A stretch of DNA of 64,000 nt from Deinococcus koreensis (GCF_002901445.1 NZ_PPPD01000001.1:2982501-3046500), one strand, 5' to 3'. Counted from the first letter of the stretch, positions 21,420-30,359 are shown. Notes: generated from the sequence alone by a model not told the origin. Numbers and translations are program-made.

Positions 21420-21788
21420 TTATGAAGACGAGGGGGCGGCCGCGCGGGCATCCAGCGCCGCGAGCACGAAGCCCCCGATCATCAGCGCGCCGCCGATGGG
21501 GGTGACCGCGCCCAGCCACGTCCTGCCGGTCAGGGCGAGGATCAGCAGCGAGCCGCAGAAGATCAGGGCGCCTGTCAGCAGGCACAGCGGGCCGCGCGCC
21601 CGGCTGACCTGCGAACCCAGCGCGATCAGGGCCAGGGCGGCGTACATCAGGTAGCGGGCGCCGGTCTCGAAGTTGGCGAGCATGTCGGGGGAGAGCCGGG
21701 CCCGGAGCGCGTGGGCCCCGAAGGCCCCCAGGGCGACGGCCAGCGCGGCCAGAAGGGCTCCAGCCTGCAGGGTGGGAAAAGGACGCAT
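21420..21788 (-). CDS. DUF423 small membrane protein
   Basis: This 122-residue protein matches the DUF423 (YgdD) family. It has a hydrophobic N-terminus with LAALAVALGAFGAHALRARLS and the conserved NFETGARYLMYAALALIALG. Two more hydrophobic segments include ALIFCGSLLILAL and PIGGALMIGGFVLAAL. Four membrane helices are predicted. Its function is unknown; it is a conserved inner-membrane protein. TACCCT ends 6 bases before the ATG, suggesting leaderless expression. It is divergent from mraZ, and the intergenic region holds several GTGGGA motifs. Confidence 0.88.
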   Translation of the reverse strand: MRPFPTLQAGALLAALAVALGAFGAHALRARLSPDMLANFETGARYLMYAALALIALGSQVSRARGPLCLLTGALIFCGSLLILALTGRTWLGAVTPIGGALMIGGFVLAALDARAAAPSSS

Positions 21789-22167
21789 GGGTTCAGGGTA
21801 GTGGGGGGAGATGGGTGGGAAAGTCCCACGGGTGGTTCCCTGGGGTGGGAACCGGGGGCACGCCTGACAGGTCTGTTCCCGTCCCCCTCCAGGGATGGTA
21901 CGGTGGCGTCGGAGACGGCGTTTCCAGGCTGTCCTCACCACACCAGTCGTCACCCTGTCCGACCTGCCCCGGGAGACCCCAGTGGGAAAAGTGGACGGAT
22001 CGGGGGGGAGAATGGGGGAGATGGTGGGAAAGAGTGGTAATTCGTGGTGAGGCTTGTTACACTCCCTGCACCAGCCTGAAACGGTTCCTCATGCGCCTTT
22101 TCGGCTGAATCGCTGCCAGCACGCCGCCCAGCCCAGGGTGGGACGGCGTGGGAACGAAGGAGTGAGG
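21789..22167. promoter_or_regulatory. Divergent control region of DUF423 gene and mraZ
   Basis: This stretch of 379 bases has no gene. On the minus strand, the DUF423 -10 box (TACCCT) is at 21795-21800. GTGGGA occurs at 21815, 21845, 21982 and 22024, and shorter GTGG copies occur at 21832, 21991, 22034 and 22044. The mraZ promoter is at 22055-22063. The rest of the sequence up to the TTG at 22168 would be an untranslated leader of about 100 bases ending in AAGGAG. Confidence 0.6.
22024..22063 (+). promoter_or_regulatory. Putative MraZ operator and mraZ promoter
   Basis: GTGGGA, GTGGTA and GTGGTG start at 22024, 22034 and 22044, exactly one helical turn apart. MraZ proteins bind tandem GTGG/TGGG-type repeats with about 10-bp spacing. 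They lie directly upstream of, and partly in the -35 zone of, an extended -10 box TGTTACACT (22055-22063). Binding would repress the cluster. Additional copies occur at 21982 and 21991. Confidence 0.65.
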
Positions 22168-22596
22168 TTGCCGTTCGGAGAGTACCCGTACACCATCGAC
22201 GACAAGGGACGTGTGGTCATGCCACCGCCGTTCCGCGAATTCGTGGAAGACGGGATGATCCTCACGCGCGGCATGGAAGGCTGCCTGTACGTGTTTCCGC
22301 TCGCCAGCTGGCGCCGGGTGGAAGAGCAGCTCGAGGGCCTGCCGCTGACCGACGCCGAGTCGCGCTCCTTCGTGCGCTTCTTCTATTCCGGGGCGAACAA
22401 GGCCCGCCTGGACAACCAGAGCCGGGTCTCCATCCCGCAGACCCTGCGCTCGTTCGCCGCGCTGGACGGCGACGTGATCGTGGCGGGCGCGCCGGGCCGG
22501 CTGGAACTCTGGAGCCCGCCGCGCTGGGAAGCCGCCATCAGCGCCGTGCAGGACAACCCGCCCAAACCCGACCTCCTCGTGAACTTCGTGGCCTGA
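22168..22596 (+). CDS. mraZ: Transcriptional regulator MraZ
   Basis: MraZ is the DNA-binding regulator of the division and cell wall (dcw) cluster, forming a ring of two SpoVT/AbrB-like folds. The 142 residues contain both conserved DxKGRxxxP-type motifs: TIDDKGRVVMPPPFREF near residue 9 and LDNQSRVSIPQTLRSF near residue 83. TTG at 22168 is chosen as start because AAGGAG lies 5 bases upstream and it gives the family N-terminus (xPFGEYPYTID). It heads mraZ-rsmH-ftsL-ftsI, and its stop overlaps the rsmH start (TGATG). It likely represses its own promoter through the repeats at 22024-22049. Confidence 0.95.
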   Translation: MPFGEYPYTIDDKGRVVMPPPFREFVEDGMILTRGMEGCLYVFPLASWRRVEEQLEGLPLTDAESRSFVRFFYSGANKARLDNQSRVSIPQTLRSFAALDGDVIVAGAPGRLELWSPPRWEAAISAVQDNPPKPDLLVNFVA

Positions 22597-23573
22597 TGAT
22601 GACCGATCCCACTTCCCCCACCCCCCTGATCCACACGCCTGTGCTCGCCCAGGAGGTGCTGGACGCCCTGCAACCGGCCCCCGGCAAGGTCTTCGTGGAC
22701 GGCACGCTGGGCGGCGCCGGGCACACCCGCCTGCTGCTGGGGGCCGGCGCCGCCGTGTACGGCATCGACCAGGATCCCTTCGCCCTGAACCGCGCCCGCG
22801 AGGTGGGGCTAGGCGGCCTGACCGTGCTGGAGGGCAACTACCGCGACATGCCTGCCCTGCTGGCCGCAGCCGGGGTGAGTGCGGTGGACGGCGTGCTGCT
22901 GGACATCGGGGTCAGCTCCTTCCAGCTCGACGACACCCAGCGGGGCTTTTCCTACCACACCGAGGCGCCGCTGGACATGCGGATGAGCCAGGCGGGCGAG
23001 AGTGCGGCCGACGTGGTGAACGGGTACCCGGAGGAGGAGATCGCGGCGATCATCTACGAGTACGGCGAAGACCGGCTCTCGCGCCGGATCGCGCGGGCCA
23101 TCGTGTACGCCCGCGAGAGATCTCCCATCGAGACCACCGTGCAGCTCGCCGACATCATCAAGCGCGCGTATCCGGGCTTCAGCAAGGGCATCCATCCGGC
23201 CCGGCGCTCCTTCCAGGCCCTGCGGATCCACGTCAACGACGAGCTGGGCGCCCTGCGCGACGGCCTGAGCGGCGCCGTGGAGCTGCTCAGGCCGGGCGGC
23301 CGGCTCGCGGTCATCTCCTTCCACTCGCTCGAAGACCGCATCGTGAAGCGCTTCGTGCAGGGCCACCCGGCGCTGCGCCCGCTGACCAAACGCCCGGTGA
23401 TCGCCGGCGAGGCCGAGCAGGAGACCAACCCCCGCGCCCGCAGCGCCAAACTGCGCGCCGCCGAGAAGCTGGAGGTGGGCACGTCAGCCCGTTCCAGCGA
23501 CGGAGAGGACACCGCTCTGGACGGCCCCCCGCCCAGGGGCTCCCGGAGCCAGGGGACGGAGGAGAGCGCGTGA
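22596..23573 (+). CDS. rsmH: 16S rRNA (cytosine(1402)-N4)-methyltransferase RsmH
   Basis: RsmH methylates N4 of C1402 in the 30S decoding site, using S-adenosylmethionine. The 325 residues start with IHTPVLAQEVLDALQP, then FVDGTLGGAGHTRLLL (SAM site, residues about 29-45), GVLLDIGVSSFQLDDTQRGF, DMRMSQ, and the C-terminal HPARRSFQALRIHVNDEL and VISFHSLEDRIVKRF. The tail after residue 295 is low-complexity and polar. It overlaps mraZ by one base at the start and ftsL by 4 bases at the end, so all four dcw genes are translationally coupled. Confidence 0.97.
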   Translation: MMTDPTSPTPLIHTPVLAQEVLDALQPAPGKVFVDGTLGGAGHTRLLLGAGAAVYGIDQDPFALNRAREVGLGGLTVLEGNYRDMPALLAAAGVSAVDGVLLDIGVSSFQLDDTQRGFSYHTEAPLDMRMSQAGESAADVVNGYPEEEIAAIIYEYGEDRLSRRIARAIVYARERSPIETTVQLADIIKRAYPGFSKGIHPARRSFQALRIHVNDELGALRDGLSGAVELLRPGGRLAVISFHSLEDRIVKRFVQGHPALRPLTKRPVIAGEAEQETNPRARSAKLRAAEKLEVGTSARSSDGEDTALDGPPPRGSRSQGTEESA

Positions 23574-23971
23574 CCCACTTCAGACCCCCGTTCACTCTGG
23601 ACACGCTGAGCACGCTGGATACCAGCGTCTCGACCTGGCGAGGCCGGGCCGTGCGCTATCTGCTGATCTATCTGGCGCTGCTCGTCACGCTGGTGAGCGT
23701 GCGCGCCCTGACGTACGACGTGCGCAAGAACCTGCGCGACGCCCAGTTCCGCGAGGGCCAGCTCATCTCGCAGCGCGACAGCCTCTCGCTGGACGTGCAG
23801 TCCCTGGAGAGCCTGCAGCGCGTCCGCAACTGGGCCTTCGCCAACGGGATGCGCCGCTTCGCCGAGGCCACCAAGGTCACCCAGGACATCGCGCCCCCCC
23901 GGCCCCCGGCCGCGTCCATGCTCCCCCCGACATCGCCCCGTACCGTGGAGGTCAAGATCCAGTGGAAGTAA
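23570..23971 (+). CDS. ftsL: FtsL-like division protein
   Basis: This 133-residue bitopic membrane protein has a cytoplasmic N-terminus, one membrane span (about residues 28-47, YLLIYLALLVTLVSVRAL) and an extracytoplasmic coiled coil (residues 50-90). This is the FtsL layout and position: directly between rsmH and ftsI. FtsL sequences diverge strongly, so the call rests on topology and synteny. The C-terminal part is proline-rich (PPRPPAASMLPPTSP), which is unusual. It starts with GTG overlapping the rsmH stop, and its end overlaps ftsI by 10 bases. Confidence 0.8.
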   Translation: MTHFRPPFTLDTLSTLDTSVSTWRGRAVRYLLIYLALLVTLVSVRALTYDVRKNLRDAQFREGQLISQRDSLSLDVQSLESLQRVRNWAFANGMRRFAEATKVTQDIAPPRPPAASMLPPTSPRTVEVKIQWK

Positions 23972-25320
23972 AGATACGCAACCGTTCCCGCCTGATGCAG
24001 CTGCTGGCCCTGGTCATGTTCCTGACCCTGGTCTGGGCCTACGCGCAGCTGGAATGGGGGATGCCGCAGGGGGTCAAGCGCAGTGTGGTGCAGGCCCGGG
24101 GCACCATCCTCAGCTCGGACGGCAAGGTGCTCGCCCGCAGCGTGAACGGCAAACGGATCTATCCACAGGGCAAGCTGGCGGGTCAGGTCGTGGGCATGAT
24201 GGGCGAGACCGAGGGGCTGGAGGGCCTGGAATTCGCCTATAACCGCTCGCTGGAAACCGGCCAGAACCTGACCCTGACCATCGACACCGGGGTTCAGGCT
24301 GCGGCCGAGGCTGCCCTGGCCCGCGCGGTGCCGGCGCATCAGGCCGAGTACGGCTCGGTGGTCGTGCTGGAGACGCGCACGGGCCGGGTGCTGGCGGCCG
24401 CGAGCTACCCACCCTTCGATCCGAACAACTGGCGCACCTTCGACCAGGGCGACCGCCGCAACCGGCCGTTCCTGGACGTCTTCGAACCCGGCTCGACCAT
24501 CAAGGGTCTGGTGGTCGCCGCCGCACTGAACGAGGGCCTGACCACGCCCACCACCCAGTACGACACCCCGATGCGCCGTTATATCGGCGGGCGCTGGGGC
24601 AGCACCATCAACGACGCCGTGGATCACCCCCCTACCCTGAACACCCAGGGCGTGCTGCGCTACAGCAGCAACGTGGGTATGAGCCACGTGGTCGAGCGCT
24701 TCTCCAACGAGAAGCTGCGGAGCTACCTCACGCAGTACGGCTTCGGCACCTACGTGGACATGCCGGTCGTGTCCACCGCCAAGGGGAAGCTGCAACCCCT
24801 GAGAAAATGGGACGATCTGGTACGCACCACCAACGCGTTCGGGCAGGGCATGAGTTCCACGGTGCTGCAACTGGCGTCGGGCTACAACGTGCTCGCCAAC
24901 GACGGCCTGTACCTCTCGCCCCGGCTGGTGGAGGGCAGCGGGGGCACCGACCGTCACGCCGTTCTGCGCCCGGAGGTGGCGCGCACGACCCGCACCATGC
25001 TCCAGGCCGTCATCGAAGAGGGCATTCCCGGAAAAGCCGGCATCAAGGGCTACGAACTTGCCGGCAAGACGGGCACGGCCCAGGTGGTCATCGACCGGAA
25101 GTACTCCTCGACCATCTACGACAGCGTCTTCGCCGGCTTCTTCCCGGCCGATGCCCCCAGGGTGACGGTGGCTGTGATGGTACATGGCGCGAAATTCGAG
25201 CACCACGGCTCACAGCTGGCCGCCCCGATCTTCCGGGATATCGCCGCCCAGGTCTTGTCGAGCTGGGGCGCGGTTCCCACCCAGGCGACTGCCGCCCAGC
25301 CGGCCTCCGACAGGCCATGA
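23962..25320 (+). CDS. ftsI: Peptidoglycan transpeptidase FtsI (PBP3-type)
   Basis: This class B penicillin-binding protein cross-links septal peptidoglycan. It has an N-terminal membrane anchor (residues 11-30) and a short pedestal domain. The transpeptidase motifs are Ser178-x-x-Lys181 (EPGSTIKG), Ser235-Ser-Asn237 (YSSNVGM) and Lys369-Thr-Gly371 (LAGKTGTAQV), all intact. At 452 residues it is shorter than E. coli FtsI (588) and has no PASTA domains; the N-terminal dimerisation region is reduced. Its GTG start lies inside ftsL. It is the last gene of this dcw fragment; mraY, the mur genes and ftsW are not downstream. Confidence 0.95.
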   Translation: MEVKIRNRSRLMQLLALVMFLTLVWAYAQLEWGMPQGVKRSVVQARGTILSSDGKVLARSVNGKRIYPQGKLAGQVVGMMGETEGLEGLEFAYNRSLETGQNLTLTIDTGVQAAAEAALARAVPAHQAEYGSVVVLETRTGRVLAAASYPPFDPNNWRTFDQGDRRNRPFLDVFEPGSTIKGLVVAAALNEGLTTPTTQYDTPMRRYIGGRWGSTINDAVDHPPTLNTQGVLRYSSNVGMSHVVERFSNEKLRSYLTQYGFGTYVDMPVVSTAKGKLQPLRKWDDLVRTTNAFGQGMSSTVLQLASGYNVLANDGLYLSPRLVEGSGGTDRHAVLRPEVARTTRTMLQAVIEEGIPGKAGIKGYELAGKTGTAQVVIDRKYSSTIYDSVFAGFFPADAPRVTVAVMVHGAKFEHHGSQLAAPIFRDIAAQVLSSWGAVPTQATAAQPASDRP

Positions 25321-25756
25321 GTAAAAAGTGAGAGTCCGCTCCTCTGGTGTCCAAATCTAAAGGTGTGACAGGTTGCAATGTATGCCGATGCCGGGGCTCA
25401 ATTGAGTCCTGGCTTTCTTTTGGTGGCCCTGCCGCCTCTATTGGCAGACAAAGACCTGACACTGGCTCCGTCCGGCATCAACCATAGATGAGAACTCAAA
25501 TGAGTAGATGAGAATCCTGCTCATCCATTTTATGCCCTGTATATCGCAGTATTACCCGATTTATATTTCGTTTATGTCGTTACTCGGTCACTCGGATGAG
25601 TCTATATCTGAACATCACACACAAAGTTGCCATTATCGGCCCGTAGCCTCATCCATGAAGCAGAGGGGGCAGGCGTGACCTGTGGCCCGAACTCTTCGTG
25701 AGAGTCTCACGAGCGCCCCGGCGTTCGCCGCAATGGCTACATTCCAAGGAGATCCA
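25321..25756. other. AT-richer intergenic region with GATGAG repeats
   Basis: This 436-base gap follows ftsI and is visibly richer in A/T than its surroundings, mainly at 25480-25660. TAGATGAGAA occurs twice with a 20-base period (25485 and 25505). GATGAG or its complement CTCATC also occurs near 25520, 25594 and 25649. TTATGTC near 25573 resembles the left half of the Deinococcus radiation/desiccation motif, but the right half is missing. No protein-coding frame with family features is seen. It may hold the promoter of the 3D-domain gene or be a remnant of acquired DNA. Confidence 0.4.
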
Positions 25757-26389
25757 ATGGCTCACGCCTCTCTACGCTGGGTGCTGTGCATCCTGCTCAG
25801 TGTCTCTGCTGCCGCTCAGGCCAGTGACTTCGCTCCACCCGCTCTTCCCGAAAGCGCCGTCGCCACCGACGCCGTGCGCGAGGCCCTGGCCCCCGTCGTC
25901 CGTGCGGCGCCCCCGGCTCCGGCTCAGCCCACCCCGGCGGCCCAGATCCGTTCGGCGGCCGTGGCGCGGGCCGAGACTGGCCCCGCTGCGACTACTCCGG
26001 CCAGGGCGGCCCCCGCGTCCGCCCGCCCTGCCTCGGAAGTCGTGGCCGTCTCGCCGATCCGTGGCAGAACCGCGATCGCGCGCGCCACGGCGTACAACAG
26101 CCTGCCCAACCAGACCGACTCCACTCCGTTCATCACGGCGACCGGAACTCGTACCCGGCCCGGCGTCGTGGCCCTCAGCCGCGATCTGCTCCGGACGTTC
26201 CCCTACGGCAGCAAGATCATGATCGAGGATCTGAGCGGCCGCTACAACTCCGCCCTGCGGGGCCGGGTCTTCATCGTGGAAGACACCATGGCCGCCCGCA
26301 AGACCGGCAGCCTCGACATCTGGATGTCGTCGCGCAGCGAGGCCATGCGCTTCGGTGCCCGCCAGATCCGCATCACCGCTGTCCGGTAA
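25757..26389 (+). CDS. Secreted 3D-domain protein
   Basis: This 210-residue protein has a signal peptide (MAHASLRWVLCILLSVSAAAQA, cleavage near residue 22) and an Ala/Pro-rich linker (residues 25-100). The C-terminal 3D domain holds the three aspartates: Asp121 (NQTDSTPFITATG), Asp176 (VFIVEDTM) and Asp187 (SLDIWMSS). The 3D domain is the double-psi barrel seen in lytic transglycosylase MltA and resuscitation-type proteins, so peptidoglycan cleavage is likely. AAGGAG lies 5 bases before the ATG. Its position after ftsI fits a wall-remodelling role. A hairpin (26412-26435) follows the stop. Confidence 0.88.
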   Translation: MAHASLRWVLCILLSVSAAAQASDFAPPALPESAVATDAVREALAPVVRAAPPAPAQPTPAAQIRSAAVARAETGPAATTPARAAPASARPASEVVAVSPIRGRTAIARATAYNSLPNQTDSTPFITATGTRTRPGVVALSRDLLRTFPYGSKIMIEDLSGRYNSALRGRVFIVEDTMAARKTGSLDIWMSSRSEAMRFGARQIRITAVR

Positions 26390-26411
26390 ACCTGCTACCA
26401 GCAGTGCCTGA

Positions 26412-26435
26412 CGGGCCTTTCTTCGGAGAGGCCCG
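26412..26435 (+). terminator. Possible terminator after the 3D-domain gene
   Basis: CGGGCCT at 26412-26418 pairs with AGGCCCG at 26429-26435 around a 10-base loop. There is no T-run after it, so termination efficiency is doubtful. Confidence 0.4.
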
Positions 26436-26571
26436 CCGTCGTGTATGGGCCCACGCGCCGAGGCCTCAGCTCCGAGGAGCCGCTCCGGTCGCGACCCTGC
26501 TCCCACCCGGCACAGGCCAGGACTGACCGTGATCCGGCCCGTTTCGGGGGGTCTGCTATCCTCCGCTTCGC

Positions 26572-27759
26572 ATGGCCCCGCCCCCCCGATCCGAATCGCA
26601 GACCGCCCTGGCGTGGTCGCTGGCGCGTGCCCACCTGCAGCGGCGCCGCACGCAGAACGTCCTGACCATCCTGGGCATCGCGGTGGGGGTCATGGCCCTG
26701 ATCGCAGCCCTGAGTCTGACCAACGGCTTCACGCGCGCCCTGATCGACGCCACCCTGCGCGCCAGCCCGCACCTGAGTCTGAACGGCTTCACGCCGGGCG
26801 GGCGCGATCAGGAGCTGGAGCGGGCCATCCGGGCCGAGCCGGGGGTGCAGGCCTTCATGCCCTTCCTGGCCGACAAGGGGCTGCTGACCCGCCCGGCCAC
26901 CGAGGGCCGCCGCGCCGGGGTGGACTTCGTGACCCTGTTCGGAGTGACGCCGGACGCCGCCCGCGTGCTGCAGCTGCCGCCGGAGGAGAGCCGCCTGCTG
27001 GCCGGGCTGAAACCGGGGGAGGTCATGCTGGGCTCGGCGCTGGCCCGCACGATCGGGGGCTTCACCGGCGATGAGCTGCGCCTGCTGAACAGCACGCAGC
27101 GCCGCACCACCCTGAAGGTGGCGGGCGTCTTCTCGACCGGCAATTACCTGATCGACTCGGCCTATGCCTTCACGACCATCCGAACCCTGCAGACCCTGCA
27201 GCAGACGACGAACATCACGGGCTACCAGCTGCGCCTCGCCGATCCGGATCAGGCGCCGCGCATCGGGGAGGCGCTGACCCGCACCCGCGCTTACAGCCCG
27301 CTGCCCTGGCAGAACATCTACGGTACGCTCCTCGACCAGCTCTCGCTGCAGAAGAAGGTCATCGGCTTCGTGGTGTTCCTGATCGTGATGGTGGCGGCCT
27401 TCGGCATCGCCAACGTGCTGACCCTGGCCGTCTTCGAGAAGACCCAGGAGATCGCCATCCTGCGCGCCATCGGGGCCACGCGCTCCCTGATCACGCGGAC
27501 GTTCCTGATGGAGGGACTGGTGCTGGGGGTGGGCGGCCTGCTGGTCGGGAACCTGCTGGGGCTGGGCATCAGCGCCTATTTCACCGTGCGGCCCTTTCAG
27601 CTGCCCGGCGACCTGTACTTCGTGACCTCGCTGCCGGTCGAGGTGCGCCTGACCGACCTGCTGGGCGTGAACGCCATGGGCCTGCTCACCACCCTGCTGG
27701 CCGCCCTGATCCCCGCCCGCCGGGCCGCCGGGATCGAGCCGGCGCGGATTATCCGCTAG
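26572..27759 (+). CDS. ABC transporter permease of the FtsX/LolC/MacB type
   Basis: This 395-residue permease has one membrane helix near the N-terminus (residues about 29-49, ILGIAVGVMALIAALSLTNG), a periplasmic MacB-PCD domain (residues 50-255) and the FtsX-type C-terminal three-helix module: KVIGFVVFLIVMVAAFGIAN, VLGVGGLLVGNLLGLGI and the last helix near residue 365. The coupling motif KTQEIAILRAIGATRS follows the second helix, as in the family. These permeases move lipoproteins or hydrophobic molecules or act in mechanotransmission. No ATPase gene is adjacent, so its partner is encoded elsewhere. TATCCT lies 9 bases before the ATG. Confidence 0.92.
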   Translation: MAPPPRSESQTALAWSLARAHLQRRRTQNVLTILGIAVGVMALIAALSLTNGFTRALIDATLRASPHLSLNGFTPGGRDQELERAIRAEPGVQAFMPFLADKGLLTRPATEGRRAGVDFVTLFGVTPDAARVLQLPPEESRLLAGLKPGEVMLGSALARTIGGFTGDELRLLNSTQRRTTLKVAGVFSTGNYLIDSAYAFTTIRTLQTLQQTTNITGYQLRLADPDQAPRIGEALTRTRAYSPLPWQNIYGTLLDQLSLQKKVIGFVVFLIVMVAAFGIANVLTLAVFEKTQEIAILRAIGATRSLITRTFLMEGLVLGVGGLLVGNLLGLGISAYFTVRPFQLPGDLYFVTSLPVEVRLTDLLGVNAMGLLTTLLAALIPARRAAGIEPARIIR

Positions 27760-27906
27760 ATCTCGCCCGTGGAGGGGCAGGCATTGGGGCTAAAACGGAG
27801 GCGGCATGCCAAGCTGACGGTGACCTGAAGCACTATTAATGCAGGAGGTGTACCGGCTCATGGCCAGTCATGTTCACCACCGTAGGCTTCTCCTCGGAGG
27901 TACCAC

Positions 27907-28932
27907 ATGAACAAGCTTCTCCTGATTCCCGCGGCCCTGCTCCTGAGCACCGCCGCGGCCGCACCGAAAATCAGCGCCCAGAGCATCATCGTCAACCCCA
28001 CCCAGCCTGACCTGAGCGTCAGCGTGCGCGTGGACAAGGATTCCAGCGGCAGCCAGAACCCGGCCTACCGCATTGACGAGGGCATCACCGTCAGCACGAC
28101 CGTGAACCGCGACGCCTACGTCTACCTGTTCAACGTGAACCCCGACGGCTCGGTCGACCAGATCCTGCCCAACCGCCTGAGCGAGGACAACCTCGTCAAG
28201 GCGAACACCACCAAGACCTTCCCGGCCCCCGGCGACAACTTCAAATACACCGTTGCCGGCCCGATCGGCCAGAACAAGGTGCTGGCGCTGGCCAGCCTGA
28301 CCCCGCTGAACCTGAACGACATCAGCTCGTTCAAGACCGCCCAGGATCAGTTCGCCACCGTGACCGCCAAGACCCAGGCCGGTCTGGCCCAGGCCCTGAG
28401 CATCATCGTGACCCCCCTGCCCCAGAACAGCTGGGTCAGCGACACCGCCTTCTACACCGTGGCCGCCGTGAACCCCGTGGCGACCGGCAGCCTGTTCGTG
28501 GGCACCAACGTTGCCAACGCCACCGTGACCCTGAACGGCCAGCGGCTGGGCGGCGCCAACGTGACCTACAGCAACCTGCGCGCCGGCACCTACCCGATCC
28601 GCGTCCAGGCCCCCGGCTACCGTGACTTCACCACCACCGTCGCCGTGCGCGCCGGCTCGACCACCAACGTGAACGTCGAGTTCGCCCAGGTCGTCTCCCC
28701 GGCCCCCGCCCCCACCCCCGCCCAGTACACCGTGAGCATCCGCAGCGGCGTGAACGGCGCGCGCGTGTTCGTGGACGGCGTCGAAGCCGGCACCATCCGC
28801 AACGGTGGCCTGAACGTGCAGGTGGATCGTGGCAGCCACGAGATCGTGATGATCGCCGCCGGCTACCGCACCTTCATCAGCACCTACAACGTGAGCACCA
28901 ACGGCCAGATCACCATCAACCCCACCCGCTGA
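27907..28932 (+). CDS. Exported DUF4384 and tandem PEGA domain protein
   Basis: This 341-residue protein has a signal peptide ([19 protein letters not shown]). A DUF4384-like domain (residues about 30-190, with [20 protein letters not shown]) precedes two PEGA repeats: 195-262 ([12 protein letters not shown] to [10 protein letters not shown]) and 275-341 ([11 protein letters not shown] to MIAAGYRTF). PEGA domains are beta sandwiches of envelope or S-layer-associated proteins; a structural envelope role is inferred. GGAGG lies 6 bases before the ATG, TATTAA at 27834 is a possible -10, and a strong terminator follows. It therefore forms a single-gene unit, probably well expressed. Confidence 0.87.
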   Translation: MNKLLLIPAALLLSTAAAAPKISAQSIIVNPTQPDLSVSVRVDKDSSGSQNPAYRIDEGITVSTTVNRDAYVYLFNVNPDGSVDQILPNRLSEDNLVKANTTKTFPAPGDNFKYTVAGPIGQNKVLALASLTPLNLNDISSFKTAQDQFATVTAKTQAGLAQALSIIVTPLPQNSWVSDTAFYTVAAVNPVATGSLFVGTNVANATVTLNGQRLGGANVTYSNLRAGTYPIRVQAPGYRDFTTTVAVRAGSTTNVNVEFAQVVSPAPAPTPAQYTVSIRSGVNGARVFVDGVEAGTIRNGGLNVQVDRGSHEIVMIAAGYRTFISTYNVSTNGQITINPTR

Positions 28933-28956
28933 GTCTGATCAGCGGTTCCACCCCCT

Positions 28957-28980
28957 GCCCCCGTGGCGGGGGGTTTTTCT
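28957..28980 (+). terminator. Rho-independent terminator
   Basis: CCCCC at 28958-28962 pairs with the G run at 28968-28973, followed by TTTTTCT. It terminates the PEGA protein gene. Confidence 0.85.
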
Positions 28981-29088
28981 ATGGTCGGCCGGATCAGGGG
29001 GTCAGCCGAAGAGGCCCTCTCAGGGCCCTCCACCCGCTGCCAGACGATCAGGCGGGCCAGGGCTCAGGCTGCCCAGCAGACGGCCGGG

Positions 29089-29697
29089 CTAGCGGGGGCC
29101 GCTGCTGAGCAGGTCGTGGATCACCCGGGCGGTCATGCCCCAGATGTCGTGGCCCTGCCAGGGATAGCGGTAGAGCTGCACCTGCTGACCGTCCGGCAGG
29201 GTTCGCCGTTCGAGTGTGGGCACCAGCGAGCGCAGGTCGCTCAGCGGGGGCAGCAGGATCTCGGCGACCTCGCCGGACAGCTGCAGCTGCGGCTCGGCCG
29301 GCAGGCGCGCGAGCACCGGGGTGACGTGGAAGCCGATCGGTGTGAACACGTCGTCCAGTTCGCCCAGCACCCTGACCCGGGCCGGCTCCAGGCCCACCTC
29401 CTCCCAGGCCTCGCGCAGGGCCGCCTGAACAGGCGTTTCCTGCGCCTCCAGGCTGCCGCCGGGAAAGCTGATCTGGCCCTGGTGGGTGGGCAGGTCGGGC
29501 GAGCGCACGGTGAGCAGCAGCCGGGGATCGGGCTCGCGGGTCAGCCCCACCAGCACCGCCGCCCTTCGGTAGCTGGGCAGATGCAGGGTCTGGCGCTGCC
29601 TGGACACCGCCCACTGTTCCCACGGGTCGAGCAGCGCGCCGTCCAGCGGATCGGTGATGGCCGCTTCGGGGGCAGGAGGATCGCCGGGGTCGCTCAC
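29089..29697 (-). CDS. Nudix hydrolase, CoA pyrophosphatase type
   Basis: This 202-residue protein has the Nudix box from [15 protein letters not shown] through REAWEEVGL (residues about 77-99) preceded by the CoA-pyrophosphatase signature [20 protein letters not shown]. It should cleave CoA or oxidised CoA to 4'-phosphopantetheine and 3',5'-ADP. The start is GTG at 29697 with no Shine-Dalgarno sequence; it lies 19 bases after mazG on the same strand, so the two house-cleaning enzymes are probably one transcript. Confidence 0.92.
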   Translation of the reverse strand: MSDPGDPPAPEAAITDPLDGALLDPWEQWAVSRQRQTLHLPSYRRAAVLVGLTREPDPRLLLTVRSPDLPTHQGQISFPGGSLEAQETPVQAALREAWEEVGLEPARVRVLGELDDVFTPIGFHVTPVLARLPAEPQLQLSGEVAEILLPPLSDLRSLVPTLERRTLPDGQQVQLYRYPWQGHDIWGMTARVIHDLLSSGPR

Positions 29698-29716
29698 GCC
29701 GGGGCCGTCAGGGCTG

Positions 29717-30346
29717 TCATGACCGGGGGTCGCCGGGCAGGGCGGCCAGGGTGGCCTGCGTATGGGCGCGCAGGGTCACCTCCGGATCGACGTCCAGGCT
29801 GCGCGCCCAGGCCACCACCGCACTCAGCACCGCCGCGACGCCCGCCTCCGAGTCCGGCGCCGTGTCCAGCAGCCTTGCGAGTGCGGCCCGCTCCCCCGTC
29901 AGGCCGGCGAGCTTCTGGGTCCGGGCCTCGCGCGCCAGGGCGCCCAGCGCGGCGGGGACGCGGTCGGCGGGTCGGCGGGGCCGGTCACCCTGTTCGGCCG
30001 CCTTGATCGCCTGCCAGTTCGCCACGACCTCGGCGCTGCCCTCCACCTGCACCTCGCCGAACACGTGTGGATGGCGCCGGATCAGCTTGCTCACGATGGC
30101 CCCCTCGACGTCGGCGTAGCCGAAGGTGCCCTCCTGCTCGGCGATGACGCTGTGGAAGGCGACCTGCAGCAGCACGTCCCCGAGTTCGCCGGCCAGTTCA
30201 CGGCGATCCGGGGCGCTCACCGCGTCCACCGCCTCGGCGGCTTCCTCCAGCAGGTAGGGGCGCAGCGACTCGTGCGTCTGTTCCTGATCCCAGGGGCAGC
30301 CCCCCGGCCCACGCAGGCGGCGCATGACGGAAAGAAGTTCCTGCAT
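29717..30346 (-). CDS. mazG: Nucleoside triphosphate pyrophosphohydrolase MazG
   Basis: MazG hydrolyses non-canonical or excess NTPs to NMPs. The first all-alpha MazG domain holds the metal ligands Glu34, Glu35, Glu38 ([12 protein letters not shown]) and Glu54, Asp57 ([13 protein letters not shown]). [20 protein letters not shown] is the family signature. At 209 residues it is shorter than E. coli MazG (263), with a reduced second domain. The start at 30346 (MQELL) is supported by TACAGT ending exactly 7 bases upstream; the GTG three codons earlier would overlap that box. It is followed by the Nudix gene. Confidence 0.93.
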   Translation of the reverse strand: MQELLSVMRRLRGPGGCPWDQEQTHESLRPYLLEEAAEAVDAVSAPDRRELAGELGDVLLQVAFHSVIAEQEGTFGYADVEGAIVSKLIRRHPHVFGEVQVEGSAEVVANWQAIKAAEQGDRPRRPADRVPAALGALAREARTQKLAGLTGERAALARLLDTAPDSEAGVAAVLSAVVAWARSLDVDPEVTLRAHTQATLAALPGDPRS

Positions 30347-30353
30347 GAGAACC

Positions 30354-30359
30354 ACTGTA
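30354..30359 (-). promoter_or_regulatory. -10 box of mazG (leaderless)
   Basis: On the minus strand TACAGT, 7 bases, then the mazG ATG. The spacing places transcription start at the start codon. Confidence 0.55.

Noticed and set aside
25570..25595. Possible radiation/desiccation response motif (TTATGTC half site)
   Set aside because: Only the left half matches the Deinococcus palindrome; the right half is absent, and the downstream gene is not a known DdrO target.
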